Below the pieces are notes generated by a model. The model ran no database searches and had not been told where the DNA came from. It worked only from the letters and a program-made list of their open reading frames with translations. Shown here piece by piece: positions 1 to 8,067 of a DNA stretch of 64,000 nucleotides (the stretch's first letter is position 1; the number at the start of each line of letters is the position of its first letter). Position numbers and translations under genes: made by a program. The DNA lies in the NCBI GenBank assembly GCA_003584625.1, contig AP017647.1:683501-747500 (forward strand), written 5' to 3'. The stretch comes from Methanothermobacter sp. MT-2 (GTDB lineage Archaea; Methanobacteriota; Methanobacteria; Methanobacteriales; DSM-23052).

Positions 1-712
1 ATATAACAGTCCTAATATTATGATTTTTCGCATAGTTTATTATTGTTTTGTTTATTTGTTTGGAGCATCTTCCACAGGGGTGGAATCTTCCTTCAAGGGC
101 TTTTTTTATAAGATTTGAAAAGTCGACTTTGATATATTTATGTTTTATTTTTAGTGTTTTTGATAGTTTTTCTATGTTTTCTCTGAAATGTCCTGGTAGT
201 ATTATGTTTCCTGGGTCTGCTGTTATGGCTTGGACGGTGAAACCAAGGTTTTTGGCTATTATGGTTGAGAAGCTGCTGTCAACTCCACCAGATAGTGCTA
301 CTATAACTTTCCCTTTTGGAGCTTCCAATTTATAATCTAGGAAGTCAAAGTTTGGGATTTTTTTCAGTCTTTCCATGAGAAGATCCTTGAAGACTTCTAG
401 TTGGTCTTTTGCTATTTCCCTGGGTAGGGATTCTATTTTATTTAGTGAAAGTTTCATCCTATATTTTTTCAGGATTAGATCGCTGTAGGCTTCGACGTGG
501 ACTCTATCGACTCCTAGGGCTTCTTTAAGTTTACCGGCAACCCACCCGCCCTTGCCTATTATAACAGATTTGTCCGATCTGTCAGGGGCTATGATGATGA
601 TCTCATTTTTTTTCTTGTTAAAAATCACATCTTTGATATTCACATCAACCCTTTCGTGGCCTATATTTTCTCTAAGCTCTTCTATCATCTCCCTTAAATA
701 TGATAACTTCAT
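1..712 (-). CDS. KH-domain PP-loop ATPase (partial, runs off the left edge)
   Basis: About 237 codons are open from an ATG at 712 to the window edge, so the C-terminus is missing. Residues about 15-85 look like a KH RNA-binding domain with the loop IIGKGGWVAGKL. The second part has the PP-loop ATP-pyrophosphatase signature SGGVDSS, used to adenylate a substrate, and further on a CGRCSK cysteine pair typical of tRNA-thiolation-like PP-loop enzymes. The family link (ATP-dependent RNA or sulfur chemistry) is established; the actual substrate is unknown. It is divergent from the acyltransferase gene at 815. Confidence 0.8.
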   Translation of the reverse strand, partial: MKLSYLREMIEELRENIGHERVDVNIKDVIFNKKKNEIIIIAPDRSDKSVIIGKGGWVAGKLKEALGVDRVHVEAYSDLILKKYRMKLSLNKIESLPREIAKDQLEVFKDLLMERLKKIPNFDFLDYKLEAPKGKVIVALSGGVDSSFSTIIAKNLGFTVQAITADPGNIILPGHFRENIEKLSKTLKIKHKYIKVDFSNLIKKALEGRFHPCGRCSKQINKTIINYAKNHNIRTVI

Positions 713-814
713 ATAATATAATATACAAGATATTATTAGTAGTGTTTTTAGGGTGCCTTTCTCCACCTGGGGGGGATTATCCTAGGGTGGGAAGCCTAAG
801 AGGGTGAAATTGTA

Positions 815-1423
815 ATGCCAGATATTAGAAGCCTTCTCTTTGGGGATAGGGAAGATGAATGGATCCGTAAAAGGGAAACTGAGAATATAATAATAGGTTA
901 TGGTTATAGGAAGTTCAGCAAACCCCCAATTATCGGTGAGAATCCTCTTATAAGATCTAATACTGTTATCTATAATGATGTGACCATTGGCGATAATCTC
1001 CGCACCGGCCATAATGTGCTGATCCGGGAGAAAACAACAATTGGAGACGATGTACTGATAGGTACAAACACTGTCATAGAAGGACATTCAAAGATTGGGG
1101 ATAATGTTAGCATACAATCAAATGTTTACTTGCCGAAAAAAAGTTACATTGAAGATAATGTTTTCATAGGACCATGCGCATGCTTCACCAATGACAGGTA
1201 CCCGGTGAGGGTTAAATATAAACTCAGAGGCCCTATAATAAGGGAGGGGGCGTCTATAGGTGCTAACACAACATTCCTTTCAGGTATTGAGGTTGGTGAG
1301 GGTGCTATAGTAGCTGCTGGTGCTTTAGTCACAAGGAATGTGCCTCCATGGTCACTTGCTATTGGGGCACCAGCAAAAATCAAGGCACTGCCAAAAAAAC
1401 TCAGAGTACCCAACAGAATCTAA
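815..1423 (+). CDS. Hexapeptide-repeat acyltransferase (LpxA-like left-handed beta helix)
   Basis: This 202-residue protein is built largely from hexapeptide repeats of the form (I/V)GDxxxI, for example IGDDVLIG and IGDNVSIQ, which fold into the left-handed beta helix of trimeric O- or N-acyltransferases. The C-terminal end has [26 protein letters not shown]-type repeats and the terminal APAK segment of the WbbJ/WlbB/NeuD-like acetyltransferases. A likely role is acetylation of a sugar nucleotide or glycan precursor. The ATG at 815 follows a GAGGGTGA ribosome binding site. The acceptor cannot be named, and no sugar genes lie next to it. Confidence 0.8.
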   Translation: MPDIRSLLFGDREDEWIRKRETENIIIGYGYRKFSKPPIIGENPLIRSNTVIYNDVTIGDNLRTGHNVLIREKTTIGDDVLIGTNTVIEGHSKIGDNVSIQSNVYLPKKSYIEDNVFIGPCACFTNDRYPVRVKYKLRGPIIREGASIGANTTFLSGIEVGEGAIVAAGALVTRNVPPWSLAIGAPAKIKALPKKLRVPNRI

Positions 1424-1469
1424 AACAGGGGGCACACCCCTAATGGATTAGGATTTTACCCGGATATGG

Positions 1470-1934
1470 TTAATCCCTCGAATATAATCCTATTATCTCT
1501 GTTTTTTCTATTATATGTCCTTTCATGGCTTCTAGGAGTTCTTCTTTGGATGCTCCGGGTTCAAGCTCAAGCCTCTTATCCAAGGCATATAATTTGAAGA
1601 AGTATCTGTGCACTCCGAATGGTGGGCATGGACCTCCATATCCTAGATTGCCGAAATCATTAAGTCCTTGGATGATCCCATTTTCAAATTCGCCAACTGT
1701 CTCCACACCCTCTGGGAGGCTGTTAATTTCTGGTGGTATGTTGAATATGAGCCAGTGCGTCCATGTTTTGGATGGTGCGTCTGGATCATCTGAGATTATG
1801 GCGAGGGTAACGGTCCCGCTGGGCACATCTTTCCATGTGAGTGGCGGGGAGATATTTTCACCATCACAGGTATACTTTCTTGGTATTCTTTCCCCATCCT
1901 TAAAGGCACTACTTTTAATTTTAAACTTAGACAC
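1470..1934 (-). CDS. PEBP / YbhB-YbcL family protein (Raf-kinase-inhibitor-like)
   Basis: This 154-residue cytosolic protein has the PEBP family signature: DDPDAPSKTWTHWLIFNIPP followed by a GGPCPPFGVHRYFFKLYALD segment, which form the anion/ligand-binding pocket. Length matches bacterial and archaeal YbhB proteins. The biochemical role of prokaryotic PEBP members is unclear; ligand binding is conserved but no pathway is indicated here. It is convergent with the acyltransferase gene and divergent from the P-loop gene at 1978. Confidence 0.85.
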   Translation of the reverse strand: MSKFKIKSSAFKDGERIPRKYTCDGENISPPLTWKDVPSGTVTLAIISDDPDAPSKTWTHWLIFNIPPEINSLPEGVETVGEFENGIIQGLNDFGNLGYGGPCPPFGVHRYFFKLYALDKRLELEPGASKEELLEAMKGHIIEKTEIIGLYSRD

Positions 1935-1977
1935 CCCCAGAATATTTTTTTATCCTATGTTTAGATAATATTATCTT

Positions 1978-2727
1978 ATGGATTATAAAATAAATGTTCC
2001 TTCGGATAATAGGATTTTTGTTGAGACTAAAACCTATCTTAAACTTAAAGGTGTCCTAGATAACTTGAAGAATAGTCGTGGGAATATAATACATGTTATA
2101 GGCACCCCTGGGACTGGTAAGTCAACAAACATTTACAGAGCCATAGATGAACTTGGACTCAAGGTCTATGATGTGGAATGCAACCTTAAGGACTTGTCCG
2201 CAACTCCTATGGAAGTTTTCAACACTACAATAGAGGCTGTTAAGGAGACTTTGGATGCTAAGGATAAGAGGGAGGCTTATAGGCGCCTTTCAAGTTTTGA
2301 TGCTGTTTTGTTCGCTGACAGATTCCATGACAGCCACCTTCTAAAAGATGATCTTCATGGTTTTAGTGAATGGACCTTGAAGTCATGGAAAACACCATAC
2401 TTTTACCTGCTCTGCATCAGAGAATATTTCAAATACAAGGAAGAGTTTAAACATCTCAATATCATATTCCAGACAGCCTGGCGTCTGAAAATCGGGAAAA
2501 GAAAATATGATATTTTCACAGACATCCCCATCATCTCAAAGATTCTCTCAAAAATCCTTGGGATGATATTCACAGTAGTCAGGATAGAATACACGCCAAA
2601 GGAGACCATAAAGATCATAAAAGCCCATTTAAAGGTTGAAGAGGAAAAAATAAAAAAATATATTAAAGTATATGGTTGCAGACCCCGTTACATACTAGAA
2701 AGATTAGGGGGAGGTTCCCATCCCTAA
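1978..2727 (+). CDS. P-loop ATPase, archaeal, function unknown
   Basis: This 249-residue protein carries a clear Walker A motif, GTPGTGKST, at about residues 43-51. A Walker B strand is less certain. The rest is charged and helical, with a C-terminal region rich in Lys and Glu (about residues 205-240) that may form a small helical or winged-helix domain. It resembles archaeal AAA/STAND-like ATPases but I do not recognise a named family. The stop is 13 bp before the UbiA gene at 2741, so the two are probably co-transcribed; a functional link is inference only. Confidence 0.7.
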   Translation: MDYKINVPSDNRIFVETKTYLKLKGVLDNLKNSRGNIIHVIGTPGTGKSTNIYRAIDELGLKVYDVECNLKDLSATPMEVFNTTIEAVKETLDAKDKREAYRRLSSFDAVLFADRFHDSHLLKDDLHGFSEWTLKSWKTPYFYLLCIREYFKYKEEFKHLNIIFQTAWRLKIGKRKYDIFTDIPIISKILSKILGMIFTVVRIEYTPKETIKIIKAHLKVEEEKIKKYIKVYGCRPRYILERLGGGSHP

Positions 2728-2740
2728 CTTTGGATCCCCA

Positions 2741-3535
2741 ATGTTAAATGCTATTCTAAGGTCAACTAGAATCACCTGGACAGCTAAAAACGTTCATATG
2801 TATCTTCTAGCCCTAACCTATGCCCATGAATACAAGCTAATCTTCAATCCAATACCATTCCTCGAAGGACTTATCCTAGTCTCAATACTCTGGGGTGGCC
2901 TATATTCACTTAATGACCTTACAGATATAGAAGCCGATAAAAGAGACAAGCTGAAATCCAACAGACCATTCACAAAAGGAGATATAAGAGCTTGGAATGT
3001 TATATTATTCGCCCTCACCCTGATAGTATCCTCCTTGATATTCTCATATTTTCTGGATCCGCTTTTCTGCATAGTATTGCTTCTAATGGTTCTAAACCAG
3101 CTACTATATACTCTACCCCCTTTAAGGTTGAAGGAAACATCCCTAGCACCATTAAATAGCACAGCCACCAATAATATACTAAGATTGGCCTCTGCAGGCA
3201 TACTCTTAGGGGGTGTATCCATTATACCAGCAAGTATCTATATTCTGATGTTTACAGCAGGCCTTGGAACATACCTCATGTATAAAAGAAAACTTAAAGA
3301 AACAAGCTTAATATCCATAATATTCCTTTTAATATTATATTATGCATATAATATTCATGATATTAGCCTATCACAGATTCTGATAGTGATAGTACCATCT
3401 TTCATCGCAACAGTACCATTATATCTCTCTAATATATTAGAAAGGGAAAAAATGGTTAAAATAGCAGATATAATCTATCATAGAATATTACTGGTCTTTT
3501 ATCTAGCTTGTATAATCATCCTACTTTTAGAATAG
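2741..3535 (+). CDS. UbiA-family prenyltransferase
   Basis: This is a 264-residue integral membrane protein with roughly eight hydrophobic helices. The first Asp-rich motif of UbiA enzymes is visible as NDLTDIEADKRDKLKSNRP at about residues 62-80, which binds the Mg-diphosphate of a prenyl donor. UbiA members in archaea attach geranylgeranyl groups to glycerol phosphate lipids or cofactors. The convergent neighbour encodes a geranylgeranyl reductase and overlaps it by 9 bp, which fits a lipid theme. Whether this is the main digeranylgeranylglyceryl phosphate synthase or a side paralogue cannot be decided here. Confidence 0.8.
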   Translation: MLNAILRSTRITWTAKNVHMYLLALTYAHEYKLIFNPIPFLEGLILVSILWGGLYSLNDLTDIEADKRDKLKSNRPFTKGDIRAWNVILFALTLIVSSLIFSYFLDPLFCIVLLLMVLNQLLYTLPPLRLKETSLAPLNSTATNNILRLASAGILLGGVSIIPASIYILMFTAGLGTYLMYKRKLKETSLISIIFLLILYYAYNIHDISLSQILIVIVPSFIATVPLYLSNILEREKMVKIADIIYHRILLVFYLACIIILLLE

Positions 3536-4708
3536 TCTCCCAAGTTTCAGCAAAGCCCTTGGAGAAACTTTTATAAGCTTTTTAACAAGTTCAGTTGTGC
3601 TTATCTTTTCAAACTCCACATCCTTGAATGCCTCTGCAATAGAATCTAACTCATCATCACTTAAACTTAACATATAATCTTTTACTTTAAGATACTTTTG
3701 AATAGATTTACCTATACTTTCATGGCAGAGCTTCTCATACTCTCCAAGCCTAGCCTTTGAAGCGTCACCATCTCTTATTGCCTTGGCAGCGACTTTACCT
3801 GCTAGCATGGCAGCTGTCATGCCAGTTATTATACCTCCACCCGTAAGGGGGTTGACTTGACCCGCGGCATCACCTACAACCATTAGATTGTCAGTTACCA
3901 GTTTTTTCGGCATTCCACCTACTGGATCGCCACCCACATTTAATTCAACTGGCTGGGCGTTCCTGGTAGCTGGACAGTCCTCCACAAATTCCAGCAGATG
4001 CTCATATGCACTCTTAGGCGTTCTAGTTGCGAGTATTCCTAGTCCAACATTAGCTATGTCATCTCCCTTGGGGAATATCCAAGCATAGCCTCCAGGGGCC
4101 ACGCTCCCAAAATAGAATTCTATGCAATTGTTGTCTTCCATTTCAACCCCCACCATCTCGAATTGCGCTGCTGATTCCATGTCCTTTGCTTTGGTGGCGG
4201 TGTTGAGACCGGCCCATCTTGCAACCCTTGACTCTGGCCCGTCTGCTGCTATAACTATATTGGCTTTTATCTGGAATTTTTTTTCTATTGTTTCGAGGTT
4301 TACAATGTAACCATCATCTGTTTGTTCCATGCCCCTTGCAAGGGTTTTTATCATTATCTTTGAACCTGCCCTGGCAGCGTCCATCGCCATGTGTTTGTCA
4401 AAAACCTTCCTTTCGAGTATGTAACCGGCTTCTGGGAGTTCAACTTTGTCTGATGTGAGCCAAACGCTGGTACCATTGGGTGATACTAGACGCACTCCCT
4501 CTATTTTTCTTGTTATCCAACGTGGGTTAGGTTCTATTCCGAGGGATTCGAGGCCTCCCATGGAAACACCCTCTGCACAACGTTTTGGGGCGCCTATCTC
4601 AGACTTTTTATCTATTAGGATTACTTTAGCTCCTCCTAGGGCTGCGTGTTTTGCAGCGGTTGAACCTGCCGGGCCGGCGCCGATTACAAGCACATCTGTA
4701 CTGATCAT
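3527..4708 (-). CDS. Geranylgeranyl reductase family flavoprotein
   Basis: This 393-residue protein begins with a Rossmann FAD-binding motif, VLVIGAGPAGSTAAKHAA, and has the second FAD motif NLMVVGDAAGQVNPLTGGGI near residues 270-290. It shows the RCAEGVS segment seen in archaeal digeranylgeranylglycerophospholipid reductases. These enzymes saturate isoprenoid chains of archaeal membrane lipids or of other prenylated molecules. The ferredoxin gene directly upstream (6-bp gap) is a natural electron donor. The gene is the last of a minus-strand operon that also holds an ABC transporter. Confidence 0.9.
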   Translation of the reverse strand: MISTDVLVIGAGPAGSTAAKHAALGGAKVILIDKKSEIGAPKRCAEGVSMGGLESLGIEPNPRWITRKIEGVRLVSPNGTSVWLTSDKVELPEAGYILERKVFDKHMAMDAARAGSKIMIKTLARGMEQTDDGYIVNLETIEKKFQIKANIVIAADGPESRVARWAGLNTATKAKDMESAAQFEMVGVEMEDNNCIEFYFGSVAPGGYAWIFPKGDDIANVGLGILATRTPKSAYEHLLEFVEDCPATRNAQPVELNVGGDPVGGMPKKLVTDNLMVVGDAAGQVNPLTGGGIITGMTAAMLAGKVAAKAIRDGDASKARLGEYEKLCHESIGKSIQKYLKVKDYMLSLSDDELDSIAEAFKDVEFEKISTTELVKKLIKVSPRALLKLGRLF

Positions 4709-4714
4709 TTCTTA

Positions 4715-4882
4715 TCACTCCTCTGGTTCAATAGCGCCTATGGGACATGCTTGCATACAGAGTCTGCAATCTTTACATTCTTCCTTTGAGAATATTATAG
4801 ATGTTTCTTTAACTTCTATCAGGTTTCTTGGGCATACCCCTGAACATTCTCCACAATACATGCACCAATCTTTGGCTTTCAT
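4715..4882 (-). CDS. Small 2[4Fe-4S] ferredoxin
   Basis: A 55-residue protein with two cluster motifs, CMYCGECSGVCP and CKDCRLCMQACP, each of the CxxCxxCxxxCP type, so it should carry two [4Fe-4S] clusters. It is too short for many ORF callers. ATG at 4882 is preferred, with GGGGATGG upstream; ATG at 4888 would add two residues. It lies between the small membrane protein gene (10-18 bp upstream) and the geranylgeranyl reductase (6 bp downstream), and probably supplies electrons to that reductase (inference from adjacency). Confidence 0.9.
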   Translation of the reverse strand: MKAKDWCMYCGECSGVCPRNLIEVKETSIIFSKEECKDCRLCMQACPIGAIEPEE

Positions 4883-4899
4883 CAGCATCCATCCCCATA

Positions 4900-5169
4900 T
4901 TAGGTTCCTTGTGAAGTGTTTCCTTGTGGTGTTCCATCTTGTGGATTGGATGGTTCTTGGGTGTCCTGGGTGTCTGGTGTGCCTGTTACGGATCCATTTC
5001 CTTGATGGTCACTTACGGTTTGTGTGATGCCTGTATCATCCATTGTTTGGTTGCTTGAATTGGTTATGTTAAGTATTAGGTTTTGTGTTGAATAGATTCC
5101 TAGGATCCATCCTAGTACCATGCCCACAAGTAGGGCTCCTACAACCATTATTAATGCCTTCTGATCCAT
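4900..5169 (-). CDS. Small single-pass membrane protein with Thr/Gln/Asn/Asp-rich outer tail
   Basis: A protein of about 89 residues. An N-terminal hydrophobic segment (about residues 5-30) is followed by a low-complexity tail rich in Thr, Gln, Asn, Ser, Asp, Gly and Pro (for example TPDTQDTQEPSNPQDG). The likely topology is a short cytosolic N-terminus, one membrane helix and an extracytoplasmic disordered tail containing N-x-S/T sequons. ATG at 5169 is preferred because GGTGA lies 5 nt upstream. It sits between the ABC ATPase and ferredoxin genes. No family recognised. Confidence 0.7.
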   Translation of the reverse strand: MDQKALIMVVGALLVGMVLGWILGIYSTQNLILNITNSSNQTMDDTGITQTVSDHQGNGSVTGTPDTQDTQEPSNPQDGTPQGNTSQGT

Positions 5170-5174
5170 TTTAT

Positions 5175-5918
5175 TCACCTTAATTTAACTTCCTTTTCGA
5201 GTATTTTGAGTATTTCACCCCTTAGGGTTAGGAATTCTTTGCTTAGTCTGTCTCTTATCCTTTCTATTTCGACCTTGAATATTTTGAGTATTCTGCCTGG
5301 TCTTGCGCTTAAGACCACTATCCTATCTGCTAGGAATACGGCTTCATCCACATTATGTGTTACGAATATTATGGTTTCATTTGTTTTCTCCCATATGTAT
5401 AAAAGTTCTTTTTGGAGTAGGTTTCGTGTTTGTATGTCGAGGGCTGCGAATGGTTCGTCCATGAGTAGAAATTTTGGATTATTTGCAAGGGCCCTTACTA
5501 TCGCAACTCTCTGTTTCATACCCCCTGAAAGCTCATAAGGGTAAGCGTCCTTGAAATCTTCTAGTCCGACAAGTTTAAGGTATTCCATGGCGATTTTTTC
5601 CCTTTCATCCTCTTTTAGTCCTTTAAGTTCTAATCCGAATGTCACATTTTCAAGGACTGTGCGCCATGGAAATAGAGTGTATTGTTGGAAAACGAATCCA
5701 CGATCGGCTCCAGGTCCTGTGATTAGTCTGTTATCTGCGAATATTCTGCCTGTGGTTGGTTTTTCTAATCCTGCGATTATCCTTAGTAGTGTTGTTTTAC
5801 CGCAGCCTGAGGGTCCTACTATGCATAGGAATTCGCCATCTTCAACTTCTAGGTTTATGTTCTTGAGTATGGGGCGGTCTTTGAATTTCTTTGAAAGCTT
5901 TTCTATTTTCAGTGACAT
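5175..5918 (-). CDS. ABC transporter ATP-binding protein, NitT/TauT/SsuB type
   Basis: This 247-residue ATPase has Walker A GPSGCGKTT, the Q-loop in FVFQQYTLFPW, the signature ELSGGMKQR, Walker B FLLMDEPFAALD and the switch His in VTHNVDEA. This matches the nitrate/sulfonate/taurine/thiamine-precursor importer family. It is followed within a few bases by the small membrane protein gene and preceded by the permease gene (9-bp gap). The solute is not determined by the sequence. Confidence 0.93.
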   Translation of the reverse strand: MSLKIEKLSKKFKDRPILKNINLEVEDGEFLCIVGPSGCGKTTLLRIIAGLEKPTTGRIFADNRLITGPGADRGFVFQQYTLFPWRTVLENVTFGLELKGLKEDEREKIAMEYLKLVGLEDFKDAYPYELSGGMKQRVAIVRALANNPKFLLMDEPFAALDIQTRNLLQKELLYIWEKTNETIIFVTHNVDEAVFLADRIVVLSARPGRILKIFKVEIERIRDRLSKEFLTLRGEILKILEKEVKLR

Positions 5919-5927
5919 ACTATCCTC

Positions 5928-6689
5928 TTAGATGGTTTTACCTCTCCATGGGATGTATTTTTCTTCGACTTTTGCAAGTAGGTAATCGATGGCGAATCCT
6001 ATCAGGCCTATGGTGAGCATGCCCACTACAACGTCTCCGGTGTCGAGTAGGCGCATGGATTCCATGATAAGATATCCTAGGCCTGATTTGGCTGCTATCA
6101 TTTCTGCTGCTACTGTGCACATGAATCCTATCCCGAAGCCAACCCTTAGGCCTAGTAGTATTCCTGGTGATGATGCTGGTAGAACAACTTTTGTCAAGAC
6201 TTGGCTTTCTGTGGCTCCTAGGGTGCAGGCTGCTTCGATTAGGACTTTTTCCACGCCTTTGACAGCGTCTAGGCTGTTTAGGAGTATTGGGAAGAATGAT
6301 CCTATGAATATTATGAAGGCTTCTGCTTTGAGCCCGATGCCGAACCAGAGGAGGGCGAATGGTACCCATGCTAGTGGGGGTATTGGTCTTAGTATTTGGA
6401 TTATGGGATTGAATAGGGTTTCCAGTGTTTTGGACCAGCCGATACCAACTCCTAGTGGTATTGCGATGGCGGTGGCTATTAGGAATCCTGTGACAACCCT
6501 CAGAAGCGTGCTTGTAGCGTCTATGAATAGTTTTCCTGTTATTAGTAGGTTGTAGAATGCTATTAGGACCTCATATGGGTTGGGTAGGATATATGATGGT
6601 ATCAGGCCGGTGAATGTTAATATTGACCATATGGTTAGTAGTATCACTGGGATGGTTAGTGCTTCGAGGAAATTTTTCAAAAATTTCAC
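5928..6689 (-). CDS. ABC transporter permease, NitT/TauT/SsuC type
   Basis: A 253-residue inner-membrane protein with about six helices. The cytoplasmic EAA loop is seen as EAACTLGATESQVLTKVVLP at about residues 152-171, the coupling helix that docks on the ATPase. It is the middle gene of the importer operon, 10 bp after the binding-protein gene. Family assignment is secure. The solute could be an organic anion, a sulfonate or a thiamine precursor. Confidence 0.92.
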   Translation of the reverse strand: MKFLKNFLEALTIPVILLTIWSILTFTGLIPSYILPNPYEVLIAFYNLLITGKLFIDATSTLLRVVTGFLIATAIAIPLGVGIGWSKTLETLFNPIIQILRPIPPLAWVPFALLWFGIGLKAEAFIIFIGSFFPILLNSLDAVKGVEKVLIEAACTLGATESQVLTKVVLPASSPGILLGLRVGFGIGFMCTVAAEMIAAKSGLGYLIMESMRLLDTGDVVVGMLTIGLIGFAIDYLLAKVEEKYIPWRGKTI

Positions 6690-6699
6690 CTTCAGGGTT

Positions 6700-7647
6700 T
6701 TATGGGAGGTAATTTAGGTTGAAGATGTCATCTTTTGTAAGGTCTTTTTTAATGTATCCTAGTTGTTTTTCTATTTCAGCGAATTTTATGACGTTGTTTA
6801 TAAATGATTCTGTGGGTATTGCTATGAATTTGATGTTTTGGAATGCTTTTTTTTCTATGTTGGGGTCTGTTCCAATGGTCTTGGCTACTATGGTTGCTGA
6901 TTCTTCCTTGTGGCTGTTAAGGTATTCTGTGGCTTCTATATGGACTTTCAGGAATTTTCGCAGCAGATCTGGGTGTTCTTTTATGAATTGGTCGGTGGCT
7001 ATCACTACACAGCATGGGTGATCTTTCCATATGTCTTTTGAGTATAGTATTGTGTGTCCATATCCTTTTGTTTCTGCCATGGATACGTAGGGTTCCCATG
7101 CGATGAATGCGTCTATTCTACCCGCTTCTAGGGCTTTTGGCATTAGTGGGACTTGCATTTCTATGATGTTAACGTCTTCTGGGTTTATTCCATGTTCTTT
7201 TAATGTCATCTGCAGTAGGACGTCTTGGATGCTGCCTTTCATGGGTATTGCTATTGTTTTGCCTTTAAGATCTTCTATCTTTTGGATCCCAGTATTGTTA
7301 CCTGCAACTATCCCTGATCCTTCCTGGTTGACCGCTGCAACCACTTTTATGGGCACTCCTTTGGCTATTCCAGTGATTGCTGGGGGTGTTCCACAGTAGC
7401 CGATGTCTATTTGTCCTGTGGCAGCTGCTTTCACAATATCTGGTCCGGCGTTGAATTCTATGGTTTCAATTTTTATGCCTTCTTTTTCGTACATTTTTTT
7501 TGCTTGTGCTATGAATAGTGCTGAGTGGTGGTCGTCTTTTAGGTGCCCTACTCTTATCACTTTTTCTTCTGTTTTGGGTTGGAGTGTGTAAGCTGCTGTG
7601 ATGGCCACTATTATTATTATCGCGGCTATGATCCATTTTTTGTCCAT
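6700..7647 (-). CDS. ABC transporter substrate-binding protein, NMT1/SsuA-like
   Basis: A protein of about 315 residues with an N-terminal hydrophobic anchor (WIIAAIIIIVAITAAYTL), then an NMT1/SsuA-type periplasmic-binding fold: IRVGHLKDDHHSALFIAQ, AATGQIDIGYCGTPPAI and KALEAGRIDAFIAWEPY. No lipobox Cys is seen, so it is probably held by the uncleaved N-terminal helix outside the membrane. ATG at 7647 is chosen because GGAGG lies 8 nt upstream. The ligand is unknown; the adjacent kinase may sense the same compound (inference). Confidence 0.9.
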   Translation of the reverse strand: MDKKWIIAAIIIIVAITAAYTLQPKTEEKVIRVGHLKDDHHSALFIAQAKKMYEKEGIKIETIEFNAGPDIVKAAATGQIDIGYCGTPPAITGIAKGVPIKVVAAVNQEGSGIVAGNNTGIQKIEDLKGKTIAIPMKGSIQDVLLQMTLKEHGINPEDVNIIEMQVPLMPKALEAGRIDAFIAWEPYVSMAETKGYGHTILYSKDIWKDHPCCVVIATDQFIKEHPDLLRKFLKVHIEATEYLNSHKEESATIVAKTIGTDPNIEKKAFQNIKFIAIPTESFINNVIKFAEIEKQLGYIKKDLTKDDIFNLNYLP

Positions 7648-7659
7648 GTGCACTCCCTC

Positions 7660-8046
7660 CTATTTGAATCTTTTTTTGTAGTATATGAGGGTTTCAGGTT
7701 CTTTTTTTGCGATTCTATCTATGAGTTTCTGATTTTTGAAATCTTTTATTGTTTCTTCGAGTATTTCTATTTTTTCTCGGGCTTCATCTAATAGTTTCTT
7801 GGTTATTTCTGTTCGGTGTTTTAGGCGGTTGTTTTCATCTTCTAGGCTTTGGATGTTTTTGAGTTTGAGGTCTAATCTTAAAACTTCGAGTTCATTTAGT
7901 CTTTTATTTAGTCTTTTTTTCTCTTCTCTCAGCTCATCTAGTCTTCCCTTGTATTCGTAGAGTTTCCTTCGGAGCTTTTCTATCTTTTTGTCTTTTTCTT
8001 TTATTTCCTTTTTTAGTTTTTCTATTTTTTCTTTTTCGTCTATAAG
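7660..8046 (-). CDS. Coiled-coil protein without a normal start codon
   Basis: About 125 codons encode a highly charged Lys/Glu-rich heptad-like protein (for example IEKLKKEIKEKDKKIEKL), almost certainly a long coiled coil. The frame is the same as that of the upstream kinase gene, separated by the kinase TAA stop (8068-8070) and a few codons with no ATG, GTG or TTG. An ATG at 8057 is out of frame but is followed by seven G; one extra G would place it in frame. So either a rare start such as ATA is used, the G run varies, or the base count is wrong. It lies 12 bp before the binding-protein start. Confidence 0.65.
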   Translation of the reverse strand, partial: LIDEKEKIEKLKKEIKEKDKKIEKLRRKLYEYKGRLDELREEKKRLNKRLNELEVLRLDLKLKNIQSLEDENNRLKHRTEITKKLLDEAREKIEILEETIKDFKNQKLIDRIAKKEPETLIYYKKRFK

Positions 8047-8067
8047 CGCCCCCCCATAAAATAAACT

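Noticed and set aside
5938-6369. Long antisense frame opposite the ABC permease gene
   Set aside because: Composition (Arg, His, Pro, Ser-rich) is typical of a shadow frame, while the opposite strand has clear permease motifs.
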